A DNA stretch of 64,000 nucleotides from Dermanyssus gallinae (GCA_003439945.1 QVRM01001791.1:1-64000), one strand, 5' to 3'. Shown: positions 9,949 through 19,627, counted from the first letter of the stretch. Notes: generated by a model not told the origin, from the sequence alone. Made by a program: numbers and translations.

Positions 9949-10383
9949 AGAGTTTTACCTCCAAGGCCACCCACAAGGCAACGGGCGGATGCCGTTCGAC
10001 AGCGTTTTGTTATGCGACCATTCTTTGTCTTTCGCATTTCGACATCATATGTAGCTGGCTTCAGGCAATCTAGTGACTTCATCAGGACGAAGGCACCGCC
10101 GAAAGGTTTACGGGTACCTTAGCAGCAAAATAGGCAATACAATTGTAGAGCTTGGCTGTTATTTGGGCTCGTTCTGAAATCTTGCTGTAGAAGGATTGAC
10201 CGTATAAGTTTCAGATTCGTTGTTGAATGTGACTACAAGCTACGCATTATTCAGGCATACTACGCATTTTACAATACAGTATATATTGTATTAGCGCGCT
10301 GAACCGCAACATACGTTTTCAGAACGTAGTTAGGGTAGTTGAATAATTATATTATCTTTTTAATAATAGTTCCTTTCATACAC

Positions 10384-10387
<4 letters not shown>
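9949..10387. other. No feature recognised
   Basis: AT-rich DNA without a convincing reading frame, RNA gene or repeat that I can identify. Confidence 0.5.
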
Positions 10388-10462
<75 letters not shown>

Positions 10463-10501
10463 TATATATATGTGTATATATATACACTTATAATATATAT
10501 G

Positions 10502-10541
<40 letters not shown>
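10388..10541. repeat. (TA)n-rich microsatellite
   Basis: About 150 bp of TA units with occasional TG, TAA and CAC interruptions. The Y/I-only reading frames across it are artefacts. Confidence 0.95.
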
Positions 10542-10550
<9 letters not shown>

Positions 10551-10918
10551 GTAATCTTGCTTGAGATAATGACATTTAAATCGTGACTATAAAATAGTTG
10601 TAAAAAACAGAAAAAAATTAGATGCTCATTTCCGTTCCAAGTTATGCTTCTGTGATAATGTCAGTGTTTGACGAGCGCGCCACTGAAACACGTCAAGTCA
10701 TGTCGCGGCCATTTAGCTATTCTAAAGTAGTCAACTCAATATTAAAAGCACCGTTTGAAATGGTTGACATTTCCCTAAAGTCAACAGAAAGCTGCCAGAA
10801 CAACAACCTGGATTTAGAAGGGGCCGGTCAACATTTGCAGCATGTTCTGTACTTCTAAAGTCTAAAGAACGAACACTTCAAACAAAAGGGGCCTATCTCT
10901 TTGCTGTATTTGCAGAAT

Positions 10919-11399
10919 TTAAAGCGGTTTTTTATTCGACCGCACAAACGAATATACTTGTGGAGTTTCGTTGAAAATACTGCAATTTGTTAAGGGCATT
11001 TTACAGGAAGGACCAGTTATCATAGATGAAGGAACCGCTGAACATAAGGTTGATAACACGGGTCCGTCGTCACCAAGCTCAGTGACGGCCTTGATATGGT
11101 TTGCTCTTTCCATTCCGTATTTCTTGCAGCTGTAATGGCTTTAGTGTCACTTTAGAGTCGTAGAAGAAAACCGTGTTCTTTAGATTATCGTCTTGAAGAG
11201 CGAATACGAGCGCCTCATGCGTTGCCACAACTTCTGAGTAGTTGAACTCTAACAAATGGCCACATATATCGTTATATTTGTCCCATGTCCCATAATAATG
11301 CCAAGATGGCGGCATGCGAACTGTCGATGTTTTTGCGCGCTCTTGTATTAGTATACTTTCTGGTCCAAACTCGGCCATGAAATGAACGAGAACAGGCAA
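10919..11399 (-). pseudogene. Unrecognised broken ORF pair
   Basis: Two minus-strand frames (11399-11079 and 11113-10919) run one into the other across a likely frameshift near 11080-11110. The first includes a plausible globular stretch (WHYYGTWDKYNDICGHLLEF; EALVFALQDDN). No family is recognised. It may be a decayed host or transposon gene. Confidence 0.2.
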
Positions 11400-11547
11400 A
11401 CTACCCAGTGAGAGCTCTTAGAGTTACAACGAACACTGCATGACGCCTGGAGTCCACGGTGAACATCTACATCAACCTACCTCCACGACGACTCACAAAG
11501 ACACACCTTCTTAGGGCGGCAGCATTAGTCCTGCTGTTGTTGCTCTG

Positions 11548-11726
11548 GCGAGCCCGGTGGCGTGGTGGCTTAAGTCTGCGCCTCGCAACCGGGGGAGACA
11601 TATAGGTGCGCGGGTTCGAGCCCCACCGTTGCACATTTGTATTTATGGGGGTCCGTCTATGAAGCAATGTGAAAAACAGTTCCGTGGACGTTAAATCTTG
11701 GCTGAGGGTCAGCCCGAAAACTTTTT
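11548..11726 (+). mobile_element. tRNA-derived SINE 1 with 15-16 bp target-site duplication
   Basis: GCTGTTGTTGCTCTG is present at 11533-11547 and again at 11727-11741, flanking a 179-bp insert. The insert starts with a tRNA-like head: box A-like GTGGCGTGGTGGCTTAAG near 11557, and box B GCGGGTTCGAGCCCC near 11617. It ends in AAAACTTTTT. Removing insert and one repeat joins the leader codons to the 2A-like motif of B in one frame, which independently supports the boundaries. A SINE relies on a LINE RT for movement. Confidence 0.85.
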
Positions 11727-11727
11727 G

Positions 11728-11769
11728 CTGTTGTTGCTCTGTGGAGACGTCGAAATGAACCCGGGGACA
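11728..11769 (+). other. 2A-like ribosome-skipping motif at the start of B ORF1
   Basis: The frame reads LLLLLCGDVEMNPG followed by T. Known 2A-like sequences end D-V/I-E-x-N-P-G followed by P, with skipping between G and P. Here the residue after G is T, then P. 2A-like leaders before zinc-finger ORF1 are known in CR1/Rex-type LINEs. SINE 1 interrupts the hydrophobic stretch just upstream. Confidence 0.65.
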
Positions 11770-12726
11770 CCCTGCGCTACTTGTGGGGGCCAGTTTCAGC
11801 AGGTTAGTTAGGGATGTTCAAAACCCGTATACACTCACTGCGCTTACCATATTCCGGATAAATATGAAACAAATTGCAAGTCCTGTTTCTGGAAGGAGGT
11901 TTCGCTTGCGGTGGCCAGCAGTATAACGGTTAAACTAAACTGCAACTGCGCCATTGAACTACAATGCATGACAAAACGGATAGACGAGCTCACAAAGAAG
12001 CTGGCCAATATTAATATGACTAAAGTTGTACCGAAATCAGCCAGTATAAATCACCGCACTCAAAGCCAGTCATCCAAACAACAGCATCAACAACAGACTC
12101 AACATCAACGAAAGGCCCACCACTCTCATCTACATCAACAAAGCGCGACACACACACCCTCAACTTTAGCAGCCGACACGCCACGTCGTCGGCGCTCTCA
12201 CAACGACCTACAGCAAAACGTGCGCACATCAATGCAGAGAGAGGGAAGCACACGTCAGAACAACGCATGCCAGAAGGTCGGACCGGAAGGTCGTGTAGCA
12301 CGCGCGATAACCGGCACTAACAGGATGACACACCTTAAAGCGGTAGAAGACCAAGATATCCCCGAACGTCCGCGCACTAAAGCTCTATTTGTCAGCCGAC
12401 TCCAGCTGTCACATTCGTCAGACTTGCTAAAGGGATACGTTACCCGTATCATAGGTACAGATGTGGACGTAAAGATAACAAAACTGACAGCACTCAATCA
12501 GGCGTACTACAATAGCTTTCACGTCCAAGTTAACGCAGCGAATTTTAAAGAACTGCTCGACCCAGCAGTATGGCCCGCAGGGACTCATTTCCGTCCCTAT
12601 CGGGGTCAGTTGAAGTCATACAGAATAGCTGGAACGGTGCAAACTGCATATGGATCGGCGGGGGGGGGGAGGAAACGTAGTCGCCCAAATGACAATGACG
12701 ACGACGATATGTCGAGTACAACATGA
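11770..12726 (+). pseudogene. ORF1 of element B: PHD-like finger plus RRM-like C-terminal domain
   Basis: In the frame of the 2A-like motif, cysteines follow as CATCGG ... CSKP ... YTHCAYH ... CKSCFW, a PHD-type zinc finger interrupted by one TAG at 11809-11811. From the methionine at 11911 the frame is open for 271 codons. It has a short predicted coil (MTKRIDELTKKLANI), a Q/H-rich stretch, then ALFVSRLQLSHSSDLLKGYV through VWPAGTHFRPYRG, the nucleic-acid-binding C-terminal domain common in LINE ORF1 proteins with PHD fingers. A G10 homopolymer at 12660-12669 encodes GGG near the end. Its role is RNA binding in the retrotransposition particle. Confidence 0.7.
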
Positions 12727-12794
12727 CACAAAACAACACCTATAAGCTAGCAATTACCAGAAACACACAAACAACCGGCACAATATAGATTAAA

Positions 12795-14235
12795 ATGTTT
12801 ATTGTGGAATGTAGAATCTCTTGATTCGTTATGCGCGTTAGCCGGAGAGCAACTTTTTGCAAATGCTGATTTTATGTTTTTAACCGAGACATTTGTAGTA
12901 GACACAAATCACACAATTTTTTCAAACCATAACGTTTTCCACGGTCAAGCAGTAAAACCGCAGGGCAGAGGGCGTCCAAAATGGGGAGTCTGTGTAGCGG
13001 TAGGGACCACTGAGGCTTTAACGGTGTAAGTCGCGAGAAATAGTGGTAAAAATCAACGACTATTACCTGATATGTATATATGGCCCACCAGAAAAGCAAG
13101 TCACAGATGTATTACATCAATTAGGAGAATGCGTCATGCTATGTGTAAACACAAATAAATATCATTGTCGCAGGTGACACAAACTATGATTTGTCAAAGC
13201 AAAATAAACGTCACGAAGCATTAACGGCAGGCATAGAAGACCTAGGACTTCAAATAGAGAACGAACATAATGTCGCTATATACCTAAGCTGGAACGGCTC
13301 AAGTGCAGTAGACATTGTGTTATCGTCAGCATGCCAGCCGGAGACACTTGTTTGTAAAATTAGGTCAATACCTTCAGCTCACCGCAAGCACTGTCAAGTA
13401 AGATTTGAGCTAACGCGCACTCAAGGCCCATCAGCGGTGACACCAATGCCACAGTTAAGCCGCACAATAAACGCGCACATGCTCCAACAGGCCATACAGC
13501 TCATGCGACCCGATGACGACATCAACACCACCGAAAAGACGATACGATGAGCAATCCATGTATCAGCTACTACTAGACGATTGGCAAAACCAAACACGCA
13601 CAAAGCCTGGTTTGATGCAGAATGTCACGAAGTTAAGCACAGGATATGCAGCCATAACGACAAGAGCCCGTATGGACTTAGCCAACTCGCAGAGATGAAG
13701 CGGATGTTTCGGAAATTGAAGCAGACCAAGAAGCGCCATTACGAAGAAAATCAACGCCTGCAATTGATACAACAAAGTGTAAAGAAACTTTGGCTGCTCC
13801 TACCCAAGAGACCCAAAGAAGCTAACCCGCTAATTAGCGGGTTAGCTTCTTTGGGTTAGCTTCTTAGCTCTCTTTCTTAATTTTACAAACCTATTAAAGA
13901 GGGAGGTGACACTGCCCGACATGGACTACCCAGGAAAGTTTATACCTTTTACTGAAGCGGAAGTTACGCAAGCAATCATGGCAAAGAAAAGCAATAAATC
14001 TGCAGGACCGCACCAGATATTTTATGAACATTTTAAATCAAATCTTAGTATGATATGTCCAGTTTTAACAAGTATTTTTAATAAGTGCCTTAGTCAAGGT
14101 AATATACCTGACGAGTGACGTAAGAGTTTCTTGAACCCAATATATAAGCGGAAGGAAGACGCTACTGACCCGACAAATTACCGAGGGATCGCACTGACGA
14201 GCACTCTGTACAAAATACTTACATTGTAAGTACGC
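12795..14235 (+). pseudogene. ORF2 N-terminal part of element B: APE and start of RT
   Basis: Several frames give LLWNVESLDSL and FLTETF (APE start and catalytic E), then GDTN and VDIVLSS (second half of APE), then an HKAWFDAECHEVKHR linker. RT finger motifs follow: KSNKSAGPHQIFYEHF and NYRGIALTSTLYKILT. Stops include TGA near 14116. The insertion of A2 ends it at 14235. A perfect 46-bp palindrome at 13811-13856 also breaks the frame. Not functional. Confidence 0.7.
13811..13856. repeat. Perfect 46-bp palindrome
   Basis: Two 23-nt arms with no spacer: the left starts ACCCAAAGAAGC and the right ends GCTTCTTTGGGT. The left arm continues the coding sequence of B ORF2 (PKEANPLI), so the right arm looks like an inverted duplicate of it. 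Confidence 0.95.
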
Positions 14236-14285
14236 AACAATTGTATCCTTATGAACGTGTACACCAGATAAATCAAGTGGAAACG

Positions 14286-17200
14286 TCACATATCCTCCAG
14301 GTTCGGGCGTGTCCAGTCTAGCAGAGTTTCACGCACAGAGGCGGCGTTACCCCGCTTAATGTCCAGCGATAGTCTCTGGTGCAAGTACTCGACAGCTCTA
14401 TGGTCCCCTGTCGAACGATTGAGCGCCTTGCCGACACGTTGAATAAGTTTGTGCGTCTTCGGGCCAGGTCCTCCTAATGTCTCGAATGCCAGTGGACGAA
14501 AGTCGTGGGGGTAAGTGATACTGGCATACTTTCTGCACTTGTTCGCTTCCGCCAACATAGACGCGTGTCCAGCATGTTCCGCTCCCGCACTGACCATTGA
14601 GGGGGCTATTGAGTCAGTAACGGTTGCATCCCATACCAGCATGCGACCCATCTCGAAGGACGTTAGTGTCAGCCCGTCCGGTCGCTTCCCATCATTCCTG
14701 CAGTGGCCAGGAGGCTCGAGAATGCAAGGAAAGCCGGCCGACCTCAAAGCTCGGCTAAATGTCTCGTTAAGTGCGGCGTGTCGGGCTCGACGACCTGAGC
14801 TTAAGGCACAAGAGAGGCCATGGTGTGCCTGTGGCCCCACTTGATCGCCGCATTTACATTGGTGGGGGATTACGAGAGCTGTCCCTAGGCGTAGCCCCGC
14901 ACTAATCCGAACAGTCTCGTCATCTAATAGAGTGCCTAACTGAGCACTGGGGAGAGCCTGTAACCAGGCCCCGGCACTTTTTGAGGAGACCGCCCGTAGC
15001 CTGGCCTTGTCAGTCGTAGTGGGGGCCTGCTCAAGAAGATGCGCAAACGTCTTCTCCTACAGTGGGGTCGACCAGCCTTTCTGGGAAAGGGTGTCAGTGG
15101 GTATGGCACCGCACAGAGAGTCTAGTCTCTTAAGTAAACCTGCCAAAGTGTGATCGTATACACTTTGACCTGTATCGTCCAGTAACCGTTTGGCCTTTTC
15201 CAATGCCTGGGACATAGATGAGACGATGGCAGGCCCAGCCAACGCTACTGCGTCTGGCATTCCCAGTCCACCTAAGGATATGGGAAGCAGAGCCTGCAAG
15301 CCTGCATCGGGTGAGAGGCGTACGTTCAGGAGCAGTTCCAGTGTCTTCAAGGTCCACTCGTTAAAAGCTCGAAGGTTCTCGGTCGAGTCAAAACAATTAC
15401 CCCCTCTAAGTAAGTGAGTTATCCGGGCCGCCGAAAAGCACGATCTCAGTAGGTACATTCCGCGATGAGATCCCAGCGAGGGAAGACGGCTGGCGGCTAC
15501 TTCAAGCTTTTCTCTCCACGCGTCTAGAGCCCCAGGTAGCCCCTCTTGGCAAAGAGGAACCCCGAGGAGCTCAATGTCACTCTTCTGGACTACCTTGCAA
15601 CCGGGAAGGAGATGGCATAGCTCCGATATATTCGGCGAGATCATATCCTCGGGGCCCGTGATGTAGACCTCGCATTTCCCAGGGTTTAGGGATGTGGCGG
15701 CGTGGTCTAGGGGACTAGTGCGCTAGTCATGGTTGTCATCTACCGGGGTGTCGCCGGTTCGATCCCTGTTGTTGATCGAATTTTCTTTGAGCGATGCTCA
15801 TTGAGAATAGATGATAAACCATACCGCTGAGAGTCAGCGGCCATGCTGCCACAAGGACTGTTAAGGAAACCCTAGATATCTTAACATGTCCGGCCCTCGG
15901 TGCATTGAAGATATACCCCAGGTTAAGTTCCAAGCCCGTAGGGGACGGAGGATAGTCTAGAATTAAAAACAACCTCCTTAAAAAATGTTTTTAATTCTAG
16001 GGTTTAGGGATAGACCACTCACCCTCTCGAAATCCAGGACTCCGTGAATATCACCGACTACCGTAGCTAGGTCACCTCCAAGCACACCGCCGTCTAGGTA
16101 CCAGGCATTTAGAGGACTTTGTAGGGAGTCGATCAAGTCCTTTACGCACAGGCAGAACAGCGGTGGACCTAAAGGGTCTCCTTGTTGGAGGCCCGACTGC
16201 GAAGATATAGTCGCGTGTGGCAGAACCAAGTGCGACGGTTGAGCATAAGCCGCATGTACCTGGTGAAACATTTGCGGGGCGTAGCATTTCACCGCGTTTA
16301 GCAAGTGGTCTCTTCTGACGCTATTAAAGGCATTCCTAAAATCCATCTTCATCAAGACAGTCGGGCTACTGCGGGAGTTTATAAATGCACGAGAGGTATG
16401 AATTCCGATCTCCGTCCCGCCAGTAGTTGCAAAACCCAGCTGATGGTGGCCAATTGCCGATAATATTTCAGCTTTGTTGGCAGCGCACCCTATTTTTGAA
16501 GCCAACCTCCGGAGTGTGGACGGGCATGCTATCGGGCGGATAGAGCCGTCTTTCTTCTTGAGAGCAAATAGTCGTGCCCCAAATATAATAGGTTGAAGGG
16601 CTATAGGGGGAGACCCCCACCGAAGAATGTCTACAACCTTTGCCAGGGCATCCGCCAGTCTATCGGCGACGGATCCTAAGACAGCGGACAGGAGGTCCTG
16701 AAGAAGTCGAGGCCTAAGGAAGTCAAGACCAGCTGCAGGGCTCCTAGGAAAGGATCTCACGGCCAAGCGCACTTCGTCGCTAGAGGTAGTGGATGGTAGC
16801 ATAGTCGGGGGACGAGATGGCAAGCAAAGGTCCGAGGGGGCTTGCGGATGTTTGTCTCGAAGAGATTCAAGGCTTTCGGACTGACATATAAATGTATCCG
16901 TAGAGCCAATGAGTCTGGCGGCGCCAGTGACGTCCCCGTTGGAAAGCTTGACTATGGCGCGTCTACAGATCTCATCTTCGGGGTCCCTCCTGGTAGTCGT
17001 CCTAGTTTCATGGTGTACAATGTTCTCAATCCTTAAACCCTGCGAAAAATCGCGAAGGTTCTTTATGATAATCACTGTCAGAGAGCGCGTGTCGTTTCGG
17101 ATTTGCGGAAGGGCAAGCACCACCGGCGCGAAAGAAAACAGTGAGTGCCAGGCCTCAATGTCGTTGTTTAAGGCGACTTTCAATAAAACTTTCGTAAGCT

Positions 17201-17492
17201 CGTCTGCGACGGACGCCCTGACAGCCTTGGGCAACACCCGGACTAGCCTTGCATGTCGCATGGTATTCTGGATGTGTCCGACCAGTTCCTCTGAGGTGGC
17301 CAATGTGTCAGTGTTTGGCGCTATTTCTATGCCCCCGACGCCGGGGTGTCTGGCGGACATGTGCCTAGAAAGTCCTCTTCTTGTATATATGTTGTTACAC
17401 ACAGGACAAGCGATCCTGTTTAGGTCCTGCTCAGCGTCGCTAGAAACGTTTCGTGGCATCGCTAGGTTGCTGGTAGAGGTGCGGTCTTCCAT
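14286..17492 (-). pseudogene. ORF2 of A2: C2H2 finger, RT, CCHC, restriction-like endonuclease
   Basis: Without SINE 2 the frame is about 960 codons. Domain order: CPVCNNIYTRRGLSRHMSARH (C2H2, codons about 29-51); RT with LFALKKKDGSIRPIACPSTL, MKMDFRNAFNSVRRD (catalytic D), GLQQGDPLGPPLFCL and AWYLDGGVLGG, where YLDDG is expected; LSLNP followed by KCEVY beyond the SINE; then CKCGDQVG ... AHHGLSC (CCHC); then GKRPDGLTL ... LVWDATVTDS ... KCRKYASI (PD-(D/E)xK-type nuclease). No APE is present. The nuclease should nick the target and the RT prime on it. The D-to-G change, a TAG at 15057 and the SINE abolish function. ATG at 17492-17490 overlaps the ORF1 stop. Confidence 0.85.
15693..15998 (+). 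mobile_element. tRNA-derived SINE 2 inserted in A2 ORF2, with 12-bp TSD
   Basis: AGGGTTTAGGGA occurs at 15681-15692 and at 15999-16010. Between them is a 306-bp insert with box A TGGTCTAGGGG near 15702 and box B GCCGGTTCGATCCC near 15755, then a non-tRNA body and an A-rich tail containing AACCTCCTTAAAAAA. The tail also forms a 15-bp inverted repeat (15957-15971 with 15986-16000). Removing insert plus one repeat (318 bp) rejoins LSLNP to KCEVY in frame. It is longer than SINE 1 and has a different head, so it is another family. Confidence 0.9.
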
Positions 17493-17494
17493 TA
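17490..17494 (-). promoter_or_regulatory. UAAUG stop/start overlap between ORF1 and ORF2 (A2)
   Basis: On the minus strand the ORF1 stop TAA shares its last A with the ORF2 ATG. The same arrangement occurs in A3 (32798-32802) and A4 (57005-57009). UAAUG coupling by termination-reinitiation is known from the Bombyx LINE SART1; applying it here is inference. Confidence 0.8.
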
Positions 17495-19030
17495 TAAGGA
17501 AAAGTTCTTTAGCTTATCAACTACCGGCAGCAAAGCTAATAACGGCTTTAATGCTTTGGCAATCGTCGTGAGTGTGGCTGCCAGGTCAGGACTAATACCC
17601 TGGAGTACTTTAGCCAGGTCCGACAAGGTGGTTCCGATAGTACCTGGTGGCGTTGCTTTCTTAACTTTGTGCTTTCGCACCCTCCGTGTCAAAGGCCGCG
17701 GTCGAGTGACCGAGCTTACTCTACTATATCTAGGCTTGCGCCGAGGAAGGCGCCGAGGTCTGGGCAAATGAACGTGCGGAACGCTTCCATCTTGAGTCGA
17801 CGAGATGCCCCGCAAGACTGCAGCGTATGACGGTTTGTCATCCGCGACGCCCCGTGAAGAGTCTCCCACAGGAACCGGGCACTGCGCTTCTTCTGTGATA
17901 ACTGCAGATGGATTAACCGTCTGCACTTGTCGAAGGGTCCTAGCTTCCATGATAATTCGGTTCTTCTTACGAAGGTAGACTAAACGTGGACAAGTGGGGG
18001 AACCAGCCGCGTGAGACCCGTTGCAGTTGACACACCTCGAAGGATTAGGACACTCCGCTGCCAAGTGGTCTGACTTGCCACACTTTTTGCAAGCCCTTCG
18101 CAGAGTGCATCTGTTAGCAAAATGACCCGCTCTTTGACAGTTAAAACACAGTTTGGGCTGGTCTGGTTCAAGTATCACCAAGTGAACCTTAAAGCCTAGA
18201 AGAACTGACGCTGGTGGCTGGCGGTCAAATGTTAAAATCACCTTATTGAGCGGTATTTTACCCGCCTGCGTTGAGTGGTAGAGGCGCCGCACAGCGGTAA
18301 CTCTAGCACTACTTAGCTCGTCTCGTATCTCGTCGTCGGTAAAAGCCACGTTTACGCCTTGGATCCTTACTTTGAAACTCGTCAAGGCGGGGCAAACAGC
18401 CGATACGGAAACTCCACCAAGAACTGTCAGTTGCAACAGACTTTTAGCGGCTTCCACACTGCTGACCCACACGAGAATTCCGCCGTTCCCCCTTGATATC
18501 TTGCTGCCCGGTGAAATGGTGTATATTTCTTTGAAGAGACGTAGCATCGAGCCTTCCGCAAAGTCACTGGGGCTTGAATTGTCCGGGCAGTTCTTGCGAA
18601 TAATAACCTTGAAGGTATTGAGAGATCCCGATGAAAGGTCGCTCTTGAGTTTTTCTAGTTGGCGCTGCTCGCGAGAAATTGCACTCTCCACTCTACGTGA
18701 GATCATTACGGAAAAGCCATCTTCAGGGTGAGTCTCTGGCTGTCCGTCGTTCCCGGTCTCGGTAAGCGAACACTTTCTCCGTTTGGTGCCAAAGGCAGTA
18801 TTACTTCTAGGGGGAGCGTCTGGCGCGGCTGCCAACCCGGCGACACCCGAAGACAATTCATCACCACATTTCGACGCATCCATCGTTGCGCTAGAGCTCG
18901 AGTCAGCTACTTGTTCAGCGGAAGTTGGCACGCTACATGACACGGTGTTACCGGCCACACGCGAATTGCACCGCAGCCTAGATATATCTAGGCTATCCGG
19001 GGGTTTTCTCCGATTGGCCTCGTCCGACAT
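17492..19030 (-). CDS. ORF1 of A2: gag-like protein with three zinc knuckles
   Basis: An open frame of about 512 codons runs from MSDEANRRKPPDSLD; an in-frame ATG 17 codons further up is less likely because A3 aligns only from the PPDSLD region. The N-terminal third is polar. A helical stretch follows (SREQRQLEKLKSDLSSG), then an RRM-like region (LGFKVHLVILEPDQPKLC). Three knuckles come next: CFNCQRAGHFANRC, CKKCGKSDHLAAEC and CVNCNGSHAAGSPTC. A leucine-rich tail ends the protein (SDLAKVLQGISPDLAATL). It should coat the element RNA. No frame lesion is visible, so it may still be translatable. Confidence 0.8.
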   Translation of the reverse strand: MSDEANRRKPPDSLDISRLRCNSRVAGNTVSCSVPTSAEQVADSSSSATMDASKCGDELSSGVAGLAAAPDAPPRSNTAFGTKRRKCSLTETGNDGQPETHPEDGFSVMISRRVESAISREQRQLEKLKSDLSSGSLNTFKVIIRKNCPDNSSPSDFAEGSMLRLFKEIYTISPGSKISRGNGGILVWVSSVEAAKSLLQLTVLGGVSVSAVCPALTSFKVRIQGVNVAFTDDEIRDELSSARVTAVRRLYHSTQAGKIPLNKVILTFDRQPPASVLLGFKVHLVILEPDQPKLCFNCQRAGHFANRCTLRRACKKCGKSDHLAAECPNPSRCVNCNGSHAAGSPTCPRLVYLRKKNRIIMEARTLRQVQTVNPSAVITEEAQCPVPVGDSSRGVADDKPSYAAVLRGISSTQDGSVPHVHLPRPRRLPRRKPRYSRVSSVTRPRPLTRRVRKHKVKKATPPGTIGTTLSDLAKVLQGISPDLAATLTTIAKALKPLLALLPVVDKLKNFSL

Positions 19031-19087
19031 CGCAGCACGACTGCGAGTGACGAAAACCAAAAAAAAGGAAAATATGATCAAAAAAAT

Positions 19088-19190
19088 ACGGCCCTACTTG
19101 GGTATCGAACTCGGTCCCGTTGAGTGGTAGTCGAGGGCACTGCCAATAGGCCAATAGACCAGTTGGCTCTCGTGACTCCTAAACTACCAC
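19088..19190 (-). other. tRNA-like sequence with T-run upstream of A2 ORF1
   Basis: On the minus strand a box A-like ACTGGTCTATTGG is followed about 45 bp later by box B GAGTTCGATACCC, then after GGGCCGTA a seven-T run, a typical Pol III terminator. The T and acceptor arms do not pair well, so it is not a functional tRNA gene. It ends about 58 bp before the ORF1 ATG. A3 has a comparable arrangement. Confidence 0.55.
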
Positions 19191-19437
19191 GTCTTCCGCT
19201 GCAACAATCTGCGATGACTCTAGCAAATCGAACTCGGTCAGCTGGAGGCTCAGAGAAATCCGATTCCTCAGAGACGCAACCACGCTGTCTCCGAGTGTGC
19301 ACTATGCACCCGTCGACCACTCAGTACACGCACAATCGTTGATGCAATTATCACTGCAAACGTTGAAGTCAAAACTCAGAAAACAATCTATTTTACTGGA
19401 GCCAACAGAAACACGACCACACTCTGCCGAATCAAAC

Positions 19438-19618
<181 letters not shown>

Positions 19619-19627
19619 AACACTGAT

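Larger units (their letters stand above)
11455..14235 (+). mobile_element. Non-LTR retrotransposon B, 5' part (split by element A2)
   Basis: Plus-strand coding runs from a hydrophobic/2A-like leader (about 11455-11769) through ORF1 (to 12726) and the APE plus N-terminal RT of ORF2 (12795-14235). It stops where the 3' end of family A copy A2 begins. The rest of a B-type RT, in the same orientation, resumes at about 19628, so A2 and its flanks probably split one B copy, with about 40-60 RT codons lost. ORF1 and ORF2 match element G (22.2-26.3 kb). The overall type is CR1/Rex-like, with PHD-finger ORF1 and APE. Confidence 0.7.
14236..19090 (-). mobile_element. RLE-type non-LTR retrotransposon, family A copy A2 (near complete)
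   Basis: On the minus strand it reads tRNA-like sequence (19190-19088), ORF1 (19030-17492), ORF2 (17492-14286), then a short 3' UTR ending near 14236. The 3' UTR segment just after the ORF2 stop matches A4 at 58620-58682 closely (GGATATGTG ... CACTTGAT ... GGTGTACACG ... CAATTGTTGC), which fixes the 3' end. ORF2 has three defects: a D-to-G change in the RT active site, a TAG at 15057-15059, and SINE 2. The element lies inside B in opposite orientation. Confidence 0.85.

Noticed and set aside
10384..10575. Long Y/I reading frames through TA repeats (also near 5811-6089, 6673-6912, 19302-19581 and 53265-53857)
   Set aside because: They are translations of (TA)n and carry no protein signal.
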